This document shows, one piece after another, positions 35,588-46,217 of a stretch of DNA of 64,000 nucleotides. Below the pieces are notes generated by a model, which did no database searches, was not told the origin of the DNA, and was given only the letters and a program-made list of their open reading frames with translations. This stretch comes from Zingiber officinale (taxonomy: Eukaryota > Streptophyta > Magnoliopsida > Zingiberales > Zingiberaceae), in contig NW_024589857.1 of the NCBI RefSeq assembly GCF_018446385.1, positions 496,001 to 560,000 of the forward strand. Reading direction: 5' to 3'. The number at the start of each line of letters is the position of its first letter. The stretch's first letter is position 1. The position numbers were made by a program, and so were the translations under genes.

Positions 35588-37284
35588 TGTTGGTGCAACC
35601 TTAGGTCAAGGTTGACCTGGTTGACCCGACTCGAGTTGACGTGACTCGAGTTGTATTTTGATGTTTGACTTGGGAAGATTGTCGGTGCAACCTTAGGTCA
35701 AGGTTGACCTAGTTGTGTTGCATGTTGATGTTTGACACTCGTGAGAGAGTTCTATTCTTGATGTGGAACAAGAATAGATGTTTGGGAGATTATTGGTGCA
35801 ATAGTCAAGGTCATGACTGGGTTGACTGATTCGAAAAGTCCAAGTATGGAGACTTGGCATGGAAAAGTCAAGTATGGAGACTTGGCACGGAAAAGTCAAG
35901 CAGGGAGCTTGGCATACGAAAAGTCTAAGTATGGAGACTTGGGAAAAGTCCAAGTATGGAGACTTGCAGGGAAAGTCTAAGCGGGATGTTAGGCGGTTGG
36001 AAAGTCCGGTGAGTGAAGCGAGCGGTGGAAAGTCCTAAGCGGGATGTTAGGCGGTATGGAAAGTCCGGTGAGTGAAGCGAGCGGTGAGAAAGTCCTAAGC
36101 GGGATGTTAGGCGGTGTGGAAATCCCGGTGAGTGAAGCGGTGAAAGTCTGGTGAGTGAAGCCAGGGAAAATCCAGATGGATCGGGGATGATCGGACTTAC
36201 GGTGTTGGAAAGTCAAGTAGGTCGAAAGGATTGACCGGACACTTGGCGAGGAGTTCTAGCAGTCAAGGGAGTGACCGGATGCTAGGGATGAAGTACCAAT
36301 AGGTCAAGGTTGACCGGATATTGGTTTGAAGTCTTGGGACTTGGTTTGGGCAAAACCAAGCTGGATCGGTCACCGGACCGATCGGTGATCTGTTTGCTCG
36401 ATCGGTGCGGTGACCGATCGATACAAGCTCTGTTCGATTCTTGATCGGCGGTGACCGATCAGATTAATTCTGATCGATGCGGACCGATCGGACAACGATC
36501 GAGCGCAGAAGTTCGGGAGAAGCTGATCGGTCTACGGACCGATCGGGAGGTTCCCTGATCGGACGCTGATACCGGACTTCTGATCGGTCCATGGACCGAT
36601 CGACCGAACAGGGACGGAAGGGAATGGATCGGTCCGTGGACCGATCCACCTGATCGGTCCACAGACCGATCCAGGCACTAGCCGTTGCGACACAACGGCT
36701 AGATTTCTTCTGTGTTTTCTTCGCTTTCTTCGCAGGTTATAAAAGGAGGGCTGCTGCTGCGAGCCTACTCCTTCTTCTTCTTCTTCCTCCTTCCGATTGC
36801 TAAGTGCTGCTGTGCTTGAGCTTTGTTGAGCTCGTCCAAAGCTTCGCGTGAGCTTTCGGCTGGGTCACCTGCTGTTGTAGGCGCTTGGAGCTGTTGCTTC
36901 ATCCAGTCGACAAGAAGGCAAGCTAGGGTTATTACATTCTTGTATTGTACTTAGTTTTCTTGCTGTATTCTTGTACTTCTGTTTATCTTGCTGTTGCAAG
37001 ACATTGTGGCGAGGTTTCTCCACCCAGAAGGAGTTTGATTTAGCCGGTTTTCCGGGGACTCATCCACCGACGGATTGATAGGCTTCGTCCACCTTACGGA
37101 CACGCCGAGGAGTAGGAGTTTCATCTCCGAACCTCGTTACATCGACGAGTTTGAGGTTTGATCTTTCCGCTTTCGTTTCTTTGTTTTATTTTCCGCTGCG
37201 CTAACCTAATCGTAGGAAGAAACGAGAAAGATTGGGGTCGGCTATTCACACCCCCCCTCTCTAGCCGTACGAAGGATCCTAACA
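35588..37284 (+). repeat. 3' LTR of gag-only element 1
   Basis: It is 1697 bp and matches the 5' LTR closely in the last 600 bp. The U3 differs by many one- to few-base insertions and deletions, especially in the tandem modules (35820-36160) and the palindrome array (36362-36673). TATA is at about 36737. Confidence 0.93.
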
Positions 37285-40283
37285 AAAGCTAGGCTTTTAG
37301 TATACACTCTAACACCTTCAATATCAAAATCTTCAACTTCGTCATCTGAAAGTTGCATTCCTTGGATTCTTTTCTCCGCTCTGGTCCAATCGTCCAGTAA
37401 TGCTTGGGCTTCCAATGAGTCAGGAGACAAAGTTGATCGTCGTTCATCTAATATATTGCCACTGGCACTGAACGTCCGCTCCACAGCAACAGTTGACACT
37501 GGACAAGTTAAAATTTCTTTTATGATCACGGAGAGAACGGGAAAGCTTTGAGCCTTCTGTGACCACCACTTTAAGATATCGAAGTTTTCGCTATCTGCTT
37601 CATTAAAATCAAAAGAAGTCGTAAAATAATTCTCAAGTTCCTGTGTCGAACTTGAGGATCCTCGTGGACGTTTTGTCCGTTCTTTTAATAAGAGTTATGC
37701 TTTTGTAAGTTTTAAATTACTGCTAGTAGTTTGTTGTATTTCAGAAATATTAATTTATGTTCCATATTTTGCATAATATTGATTATAAATATCATATAAA
37801 TAAATTCTAAAATTATATATAATATTAACTGGATCAAGGGAAGAAGGATATTTAATTGGAATTAAAGCGTCATAATATAAAGTTAACATTTCTTGTAAAA
37901 CTTCTAATTTAAATCTAGGATCTAAAGCAAATGCAATTAAATAAATTTCAGGAATTAAATAAAAATATTTTTCTCATTTAGTTTTCATAGCTAAGATGCA
38001 AAGATATAAAGATTCATTATTAATATGTTCATTTAAAACTAATACTATATTAGAAAAATTTTCTAAAACTAATTGAGCAGTGGGATAATAAACACCGGAA
38101 AGTTGTTCGGTTGCATCATTAAATATTTTTAAAATTTCACAAATACTACTACAAATATTCCATTGTTGTGAAAATAAATATATATTAGTATTAGTGTTTT
38201 GTGCAAAAAATGAACATAATAATTCTTTATATTGAAATGAATCTTGTAATAATTGGTATGTTGAATTCCAATGTGTTGGTACATCATGTGGAAATTTTTT
38301 AGGTCTCATCCCATTAATTTTACAAAACCTACCCCATTGTTTCATTATAGATGGATGAGACCATAAATAAGAAATTGCAATTCTAATCGGTTTAATATAA
38401 CTTTCTAAAAAATTTAAACCATCTTGAACACATAAATTTAAAACATGGCATACACAACGAATATGAAAAAATAAACCTCCAATAATAGGTTAACAAACAA
38501 ATTTTAGATCATCTATACAAGCAGTATTGGAACTAGCATTACCTAATGATATTGAAAATATTTTATGAGTTAAACCATATTCTTCTAAAATTAAATATAA
38601 TAATTGTGCTATATTATGAGCATTATGTGATTCATCAAAAACTCTATAAGCTAATAATCTTTTTTGGAGGTTTCAAGAGCTATCGATCCAATGGCAAGTC
38701 ACCCCCATATACGAATGTGTTTGCCAATGATCACTCCAAATATCGGAACATAAAGAAACTTTATTATCTAATTTACTAAATTCATCAATTAAATTCTTTT
38801 TTCCTTGTTTTACTAATTTTTTAATTGTACGAGTAAGTGTAGTCCTAGGAACACGTTTAGCACATGGATTAAGAGATTCTTTACAAAAATCTTCAAATGT
38901 GCATTTAGATCCAAAACTAAAAGAAAGATGTTCTACGGAAACAAATTTAACTAATGATTTTCTTAATTTATTATCCGAATATAAAAATAAACCGGAATCG
39001 GTACTACCGCTAGTTGAAAAAATCTTGATAATTATGTTTGAGAACGGTCGAGTCCATATTCCGTCGGGTGCTTGGTTTCTACATGTCGTTTCAACGACCC
39101 ATAGCCGCCGCCGGCTTAGAATTTGTAGGAAGCATTGTAGTGCTTACATTTTGCACGCATTTCTCCCGACGGAAGAGTGACCTTCTCAAAATGTTTAGTG
39201 AAAATAGAAGACTTTAGAGGAAGAAGTTCCCGAACCTTAGAAGTAATTGCATCGGTACTTCCTTGTGTTTCGAGTGTCAGATTTGGAAGATGCTCGATCT
39301 CATCATCGGTGGATTGAATGTTGGGGTCCTCCTCTCGCGGATTCATTATTTGCTTTCCCTTCCGAGCTCGAGATGATGCACCTCCGCGACCTCCTTTCAT
39401 TGTAATTGAAAATTGTAAACGAAAGCGTGTAGAGTCTAGAGATTAGAGAATACGAAAATGAGATTAAGAGTAGAGAAGATGTGCGTGAAAAATGATGAAA
39501 TGAGCTCTCTATTTATAGAATTTTGATATTAACGGACACTAAATCATAACCATTGATAAAAAAATGTCAAATGATCCTAACCGTTGAAAAAAATACCCAA
39601 AAAACCCTCCCAACGGCTATGAACCGCCGGTTAACCGGCGGTTCAAGCCGTTTAAGGAAAAAAAAAATTATCGGTTGAATCGACGGTTCAACCCGCCGTT
39701 AACCGACAGTTCGCCGGTTTTACAGCGAATGAACCGGAACCACCCCGGCAACTTGCCGAGCCGGTTCCGGTTCGACCCCGCGAACCGGGTCAACGGGCAA
39801 CCGGCCCGTTGACCCGATTACGGGCTCGGGCCGGGTCCGGGCCAGACCCGGCCCGGGGTCGGGTCTAGTCCCGGACGCTTGGAACCTAAACTTTACCTAA
39901 ATCGACGTGACACTTAACCGTTGTGTCGAGGATAGAATTCTATCTCATCCCAGGCGCCCCGACCAGGGTTATAAATACAGTCCTGGTCCAAGAGGTTCAG
40001 ACAACACCTGTGATTCATTCTAGTTTTGTTTTGTTCTGTAATTGAGTACTGCAACTGCTGTAAGAAGCTTCTCCGTCTGAAGGAGATTGTCTACTGAGCT
40101 CCAACTTCCTTGGATTAACAACCTCCCCGATTGTAACCAAGTAACCCTTTCGTACCTCTTTTCTTTCAATCATTTATTTTATTTATGCAAGTGTTAGATT
40201 AATTAAGTCATAAATTCAAGAAAGGTTCTTTTTATTTGTCAAGGCTATTCATTTCCCTCTAGCCGACCACCAACGGTCCTACA

Positions 40284-41389
40284 GTTATCAAGTTCAAAGG
40301 TTGAACCTCAGCATGGTGGGAGCAACTTTGAGGATCACGAGAGAGACAAGGTAAATCCAAAATCACTGATTGTGAAAAATTGAAAAAACAGATGAGAACT
40401 CACTTTCTTCCCTTTGGGTATGCGTAAATGTTGTTTCAACGACTCCATACATTTAAGCAAGGGGCTAGAACCGTCAATGACTATACGAAGGAATTATATC
40501 AGCTTATTGCTCAGAAGGATGTATCTAAGACCGAGGAGCAAACAATAGCACAATATTTAAGGGGATTATGACAACACTTATAAGATTTCCTGAGCCTCCA
40601 CTCACTCTAGACTAATTTGGAGGCTTATCAGTGAGCCTTGACTATTGAAAAACAATTAAATTGAAGACCAACAAATAGGAGCAATCAAAACAATCAAGTT
40701 GTTCACCCTTAATAGTTACGCCCTTCCCAGTAGCCACCACAAGGTAACCCTAAGACCTCTATCAAGTGTTTTCGATGTGGTAAATAGGGGCATCGAGCTT
40801 TAGATTGTAAAAGATTCCTAAATAAAAAAACAAAACTCTATTGGTTAAGGAAGACATGGAGGATGAACCCGAACAAATTGATGAGCCAATTTATGACGAC
40901 AATATCGACGACGAGATTCTTTATGGAGATGGTCATAAGACTCTCATCGAATGCAAGAGCCTACTAGTCGCCAAGGAAGAATTGGAAGATGATTGGCTAA
41001 GAACTAGCATCTTTCACACAACTTGCACAGTTGTAGACAAAGTTTGCAATATAATTATTGATAGTGGAAGCTGTGAAAATAATGTATCTGAAGAAGTTGT
41101 ACAAAAGCTGCAGTTGAAGATGGATCGTCATCCAAAACCATATAAGTTATCATGGTTGAACAAAGAGAGCGAGGTAACCATAGACAGGCGGTGCCTTCTA
41201 ATTTTTTTCTATTGACAGCAAGTATTATGAACAAGCATGGTGTGATGTTATGTCAATGGACACATGTTATATATTGTTGGGACAACCTTGGCAATATAAT
41301 CGTAGCATCATCCATGATGGACGGAAGAACATCTGCATCCTCAGCATCAAAGGGAGGAACATCGTATTGGCTCCTCGACAAGAAGAAAT
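40284..41389 (+). pseudogene. gypsy gag C-terminal part and protease
   Basis: After solo LTR X the gypsy gag resumes (MRTHFLPFGY, LHTFKQGARTVNDYTKELYQL). It reaches a zinc knuckle, CFRCGK-GHRALDC, in which a TAG stop interrupts the motif. The protease section includes IIIDSGSCENNVSEEVV (about 41055-41105), with the retropepsin Asp-Ser-Gly, then PKPYKLSWLN and, in another frame, MDTCYILLGQPWQYNRS. Stops and a frameshift near 41205 break it. It is cut at 41389 by the second gag-only element. Confidence 0.82.
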
Positions 41390-42472
41390 TGTAGGGGATC
41401 TGTGGTCGGCTAGAAGGGGGTTGGATAGCTAGGTCACCCCCAATTTACTTTCTTCTCTACAAGGTGTTAGTGCGTAACGGAATATACTAAACAAAAACAA
41501 TAAAAACAAGCAAGAAAGCACAAACGCTAACACAAATCCTTTATGTGGTTCAGAGATTGCTTGCTCTTATTCCACGGCGTGTCCTTGAGGTGGACGAACC
41601 CTTGATCCTTCGGTGGATCAATCCCCAACAATCTTTGGCTAACTCTTACTCCTTCTCGGTGGAGTATAACCTCTCACAAAGCTTTCTTCCTCTTACAAGA
41701 TGAAGACTTAGATTAGGAGGAAGAGAATGGCTTGGAAGCTTTGGACAATTACTAAGGAGTTATTCAACAAGCACGAGTAACCTCCTTCAAGCCCCAAAAC
41801 TTCCCTTAAATAAGAGGAGAGAGTTGATCATCATATCAACTCATCTCGGCACCAGTCGATTGGCAAAACCATCAGTCAACTGGTGCTACTGTTGGAGGTA
41901 GCCAACGGCTACTTTACAGCACCAACGGTCTGCCAACGGTCATTTAGCAGTCGATTGCTAAAACTAGCAGTCGATTGGTAGCTGTTTGCTGAGCGAACAT
42001 AATGTTTGTGTTCGCAGCCAATCGACTGCTAAAACTAGCAGTCCACTGGTGCAGTCGACTGCTAAAATTAGCAGTCAACTGCTAAGACTACACATACATA
42101 CTTATCCTCTCCGGAGTCACCCTTGAAGTCCTCTTCCTCGGCCTTCGTCCCTCAGATGCACCCGAGCCCACGGCTCCTCTCTGTGCCATCCTTCATGTTG
42201 CCTTGAAGTCCACTTCCCTCGGCTCCACTCCGTTGCTCCTCGTCCGGCGGTCCCTTGGATGCCTTCCACACCATCCTTCACCGACTCAAGGATCCGAGCC
42301 CTAGGATGAGCTTCCCAAGCTTAGTTGCACCAAGCTCCTCATGTGTGTTTCACCAAGTCCTGCGAGACTCAAACACACATATCAAACACATATGAAAGTT
42401 TAACTTAAACTCTTTGACACACACATCAAAACCATGATCGTACCGATCAAACTTGGGTCGATTGCACCAACA
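41390..42472 (-). repeat. 3' LTR of gag-only element 2
   Basis: It begins TGTAGGGGATC on the plus strand and ends TTGCACCAACA. At 41850-42085 it carries repeated motifs built on GCAGTCGACTGC/CAGTCGATTGCTAAAACTAG, which are near-palindromic. The other LTR copy is at 45121-46173. Confidence 0.9.
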
Positions 42473-43569
42473 ATCTCCCCCTTTTTGATGTGTGACAATA
42501 TGTTTAAGTTAGACATAAATAATAACATTGAAAATTAAAAGCAATATGTAAACATGAAGGATAATACCCAAGCTCCCCCTTAACATATACTCTCAACCCT
42601 TAATTTTCAAGTTTTACACATAATAACTTAAACCTTCCCATTTCTCCCCCTTTGACACCATCAAAAATCATACCAAACAAGTACATATACCAAGGTATCA
42701 AAGTCACATAAAAATACCCAAAACCAACTCTTGATAGTGCTGAAAAATAGCTACCAGTCGATAGCTAACTGTCGCAGTTGACTGGCACAAACCAATCCGA
42801 ATTTCAACATTCGGAAGGCAACTTTAAAAATGCATAAAAAATTCTAGAAAATTTAAAAAATCATGAAATTTTTAACACATATTTCTTATAATGTTCTTTA
42901 ACAAGGGAAAATATGCTTCCATGAAAATTCAACATATTTTGAAATTTTTAGAAAAACTTAAACACCTTGAAAATCACTTAAGTTTGTATCAATTTGAAAC
43001 CTTACTTTGAATTTATATGTTTCAAAATAACTATACTACAGTAAATAAAATATAGAATTGTTTTCAAAATATTTGAAATGTCTAACTATGATCTATGGGT
43101 AAGATGTCCATTAATTAAACATTTGATTTCCCCATAGTTGACCTATGATCACTAAGAACTTATACATTTCATAACTCATCAAAATGCCATAAGCATAAGT
43201 GAATTATTTGTATCATCCTATCATCTCACATCTATGTTTAGAAAATAATGAAAGTCATTGCGAGATGAAATAAGGTAACCTCTACTTAGCCCTCTTGATC
43301 ATGAATTTCTATCAAGACTAACCAAATATTCTCCCCCTTAAGGTCTTAAGTCAACCATTTTTCAAGGATTTGAATTATAATTTCAATGGTTGACTTGACC
43401 TAAAATCCTTTAACCCTTGAGGATTGATTTTGGCACCCAATAGAAATTCTTTCTAATTGGGTTAACCAAATATTCTTTAGGGATTCATTTTCTATCTATA
43501 GTTTTGGTTTTTGATTGCCCCTAGCAAGTAGACAATGATAGGTCTTTTCATTGTTGGGTTCATTGTATC

Positions 43570-45057
43570 CTAACCCATTTTTCTTAAAACTTCCCTTTGG
43601 CTCCCAATAATCATATTTAGGGTTTTAGAGCCAATTTCAAATTTTCTAAGGGCATTTGTAAGATATTCTACCTTTTCCATTAAAGCCTTATTTTCTTCTA
43701 ATAAACATGAATCATTTGAAATTATAGAAGAAACATGCATATCATTGTCCTTAGAACACATGGATTCTAATTTTTCCTTAAGCATGCAAATATCATTTTT
43801 CAAAAATTTGTTCTTTCTTTTTGCCTTAAACAAATCATCATTTGTACTTGTAATAATTTTAATTAAAACATGGGGAGGAAGATTATGTACCTCACTTACC
43901 GAGAAGTCCAAATCTGAAGTTTGACCTCCCCCTTCACTTGAGCTCCCTTCTTCATCTTCACTTGAGCTCCTTCCTTCTTCTCTTTCGGATGAGGTGGAGG
44001 CAATGTCATCAACTCCCATTAATGTAAAATGGGATACCCGGTGCTCTTCTTCCTCCGATGATGATGGATCATCCCATGTTCCTTTTAGGTTTTTGACTTT
44101 CTTCCCTTTTCTTTTGACTTTTTTCTCCTCCTTCTTTCCTTCCTTCTTCTTCAAGAGAGGACAATCATCTCTTATGTGTCCTTCATCTTGGCAATTGTAG
44201 CAAATGCCCCTCCTTGTTCTACTTTTGCCTCTTGAGCTTTTCCTAGCATGAGATTTGTTAGTTGAAAAATTTTTAAATGCCCTTCTCATTTTCCATATCA
44301 TATACGCCTCTTGATCGCTATCCATTGAGGCTCTTGATTCTTCAGAGTCGGAAGATGATGGAGATGGAGCTTTCTTCTTCTTCTTCCCCTTTTCCTTGTT
44401 TGCCACAAGGGCTACTCCTCTTGATATTTCTCCATCTAACCCTTCAATTCTAGTTTCTTGAAGCTCTATTGTTGAGAAGAATTCATCTAGAGAAGATTTC
44501 TCTAAATCCCTCGAGATGTAGAATGAATCTACAACTAAGCTCCAAGTTGTGGTTCTTGGGAAAGCATTGATGGCTTTCATCATCATGTCACGATTTGAGA
44601 GTGTCTCACCTACACTTGTTAATCCATTAATAATTTCCTTAATTCTAGAGTGTAACATTGATATCTTTTCTCCTTTCTCAAGCTTGATGTTATTCAGTTG
44701 AGATCGGAGAAGGTCTCTCTTCGTCAATTTTGCTTCCGAAGTCCCTTCATGAAGCTCCACTAGTTTCTCCCACAAGTCCTTGACGCTTGTGTAGTTTCCA
44801 ATCCTAGTCACTTCTTGTTGGGGAAGAACATTTAGTAGGTGATGCATTGCTTTGGAGTTTGCTAAATGCTCTTCCTTTTGCCTCTTGGTCCATCTTGTTA
44901 TGTTGATTGTCTCATTGCGGTCATCCTTGGACACTTCAAAACCACTTCTCATGATTAGCATAATGTTGAAGTCGGTATTGAAGAATACCTCAATTCTTTT
45001 TTTTCACCAAGAGAAATCTCCTTCGAATTTGGGTGGATGAATGCTTGAACCGGCCAT
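43570..45057 (-). pseudogene. Gag of gag-only element 2, one nonsense codon
   Basis: The gag frame starts at the ATG at 45057 (MAGSSIHPPKFEGD) but has a TGA at codon 18 (45004-45006), directly after a Trp. Past it the frame is open for hundreds of codons to 43570. A downstream ATG at 44961 gives a 463-residue product. The UBN2 core is complete (LWEKLVELHEGTSEAKLTKRD, INAFPRTTTW). A Lys/Ser-rich linker follows, then one CCHC knuckle, CYNCQDEGHIRDDC (C254-C257-H262-C267 of the 463-residue form), an acidic Ser-rich tail and a C-terminal coiled-coil-like end. With the nonsense codon this copy probably makes no full-length Gag; initiation at 44961 would remove the N-terminal motif. Confidence 0.85.
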
Positions 45058-45120
45058 TTTGATGAATTGCTCTTCTCGGCGATTAGTCCGTTGAAGGGGC
45101 GTCCTTGCTCTGATACCACT

Positions 45121-46173
45121 TGTAGGGGATCGGTGGCCGGCTAGAAGGGGGTTGGATAGCTAGGTCACCCCCAATTTACTTTCTTTTCTACAAGGTGTTA
45201 GTGCATAGCGGAATATACTAAACAAAAACAATAAGAACAAGCAAGAAAGCACAAACGCTAACACAAATCCTTTACGTGGTTCGAAGATTGCTTGCTCCCA
45301 CTCCACAACATGTCCTTGAGGTGGACGAACCCTTGATCCTTCGGTGGATCAATCCCCGACAATCTCTGGCTAACTCTTACTCCTTCTCTGTGGAGTACAA
45401 CCTCTCGCAAAGCTCTCTTCCTCTTACAAGATGAAGACTTAGATTAGGAGGAAGAGAATGGCTTGGAAGCTTTGGATAATTGCTAAGGAGTTATTCAACA
45501 AGCATGAGTAACCTCCTTCAAGCCCCAAAGCTTCCCTTAAATAAGAGAAGAGAGTATCATATCAACTCATCTCGGCACCAATCGACTGGCAAAACCATTA
45601 GTCGACTGGTGCTACCGTTGGAGGTAGTCAATGGCTACTTTACAATACCAACGGTTGCCAACGGTCATTTATCAGTCGACTGCTAAAACTAGCAGTCAAC
45701 TGATAGTTGTTTGCTGAGCGAACAGAATGTTTTTGTTCACAGCCAATAGAGTACTAAAACTAGCAGTCGACTGCTAAGACTGCAAATACTGCACATACAC
45801 ACTTATCCTCTCCGGAGTCGCCCTTGAAGTCCTCTTCCTCGGCCTTCGTCCCTCAAATGCACCCGAGCCCATGGCTCCTCTCTGTGTCATCCTTCACGTT
45901 GCCTTGAAGTCCACTTCCCTCGGCTCCACTCCGTTGCTCCTCGTTCGGCGGTCCCTCGGATGCCTTCTACACCATCCTTCACTGTCTCAAGGATCCGAGC
46001 CCTAGGATGAGCTTCCCAAGCTTAGCTATACCAAGCTCCTCATGTGTGTTTCACCAAGTCCTGCAAGACTCAAACACACATATCAAACACATATGAAAGC
46101 TTAACTTAAACTCTTTGACACATACATCAAAATCATGATCGTACCGATCAAACTTGGATCAATTGCACTAACA
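45121..46173 (-). repeat. 5' LTR of gag-only element 2
   Basis: It is 1053 bp and about 30 bp shorter than its partner at 41390-42472, with substitutions and small gaps that fall mainly in the CAGTCGACTG repeat zone (45580-45790). The ends agree (TGTAGGGGATC; TTGCACTAACA). Confidence 0.9.
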
Positions 46174-46217
46174 AAAATCTCTTCAAATTTGGTAATCAAT
46201 TACTCTACACTACTTTC

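Larger units (their letters stand above)
30300..37284 (+). mobile_element. complete gag-only LTR retrotransposon (TR-GAG type)
   Basis: The element is 6985 bp, with 5' LTR 30300-32009, PBS 32012-32023, one gag-like frame, a PPT and 3' LTR 35588-37284. Both ends are TGTTGG...CTAACA, and the target duplication AAAGC is perfect (30295-30299 and 37285-37289). The internal region holds no protease, integrase, RT or RNase H. Elements with LTRs and only GAG are known in plants as TR-GAG; they must use enzymes from another element. About 2 kb after gag is non-coding. The R-U5 halves of the two LTRs differ at only a few positions, so insertion was fairly recent, and it is the innermost layer of this nest. 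Confidence 0.92.
27765..37314 (-). mobile_element. solo LTR 'A' of the copia family, split by a gag-only element
   Basis: LTR sequence is at 27765-30299 and 37290-37314. The ends are TGTTGGTTGCTACTCGG and TACACTCTAACA, the same as in the full copia element at 49229-61628. The target duplication is CCTTC (27760-27764 and 37315-37319). A TATA-like signal on the minus strand near 28660 and comparison with the full element give minus orientation. No internal copia sequence is present, so it is a solo LTR of about 2.56 kb. Its insertion destroyed the 3' end of the hAT transposase gene. Confidence 0.92.
27723..39400 (-). pseudogene. hAT transposase, broken
   Basis: Reading leftward from 39400, a BED-type zinc finger (residues around KHFEKVTLPSGEMRAKCKHY) is followed by an early stop near 39116, after which the finger's LKRHVETKHP continues. 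The middle (38345-37974 and just upstream) has MRPKKFPHDVPTHWNSTYQLL, typical of the hAT core. The C-terminal dimerisation region has CPVSTVAVERTFSASGN and LDDW (37480-37390). The last residues are split by solo LTR A at 37314: coding resumes at 27764 and stops at 27723-27725. Stops in the section 37690-37970 also break the gene. A hAT transposase excises and reinserts its element; this one cannot as it stands. Confidence 0.83.
27405..39875 (-). mobile_element. hAT (Ac-like) DNA transposon nested in LTR X
   Basis: Outer parts at 27405-27764 and 37315-39875 total about 2.9 kb. The ends share an imperfect inverted pattern: CAGTCCCGGGTAGACCTGACC on the left, and on the right the complement of GTCCGGGACTAGACCCGACC. 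Both subterminal zones (27410-27550 and 39600-39870) are dense in CCGGTTC/GAACCGG motifs, as in Ac-type elements. The transposase lies on the minus strand. I could not identify the 8-bp target duplication, so the exact ends are provisional. Confidence 0.72.
26980..40283 (+). mobile_element. solo LTR 'X' inserted in gypsy gag, split by a hAT element
   Basis: LTR sequence occupies 26980-27404 and 39876-40283; everything between is a nested hAT with its own passengers. The flanking duplication is GTTAT (26975-26979 and 40284-40288). The LTR starts TATTGGAACTCC and ends CTAGCCGACC...CTACA. It has a TATA-like GTTATAAATACAG near 39968, which gives plus orientation. A second copy of the family is at 61706-62710 in minus orientation and aligns at both ends. 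No internal region is present, so it is a solo LTR of about 830 bp. The element must have inserted after the gypsy and before the hAT. Confidence 0.82.
41390..46173 (-). mobile_element. second gag-only LTR retrotransposon
   Basis: The element is 4784 bp in minus orientation: 5' LTR 45121-46173, PBS (complement of GCTCTGATACCA, 45107-45118), a gag frame, PPT (complement of ATCTCCCCCTTTTTG, from 42473) and 3' LTR 41390-42472. The flanks are GAAAT (41385-41389) and AAAAT (46174-46178), a 5-bp duplication with one mismatch. There is no pol domain. It belongs to the same class as the element at 30300 but has different LTRs, with about 1.05-1.08 kb each. Confidence 0.88.
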
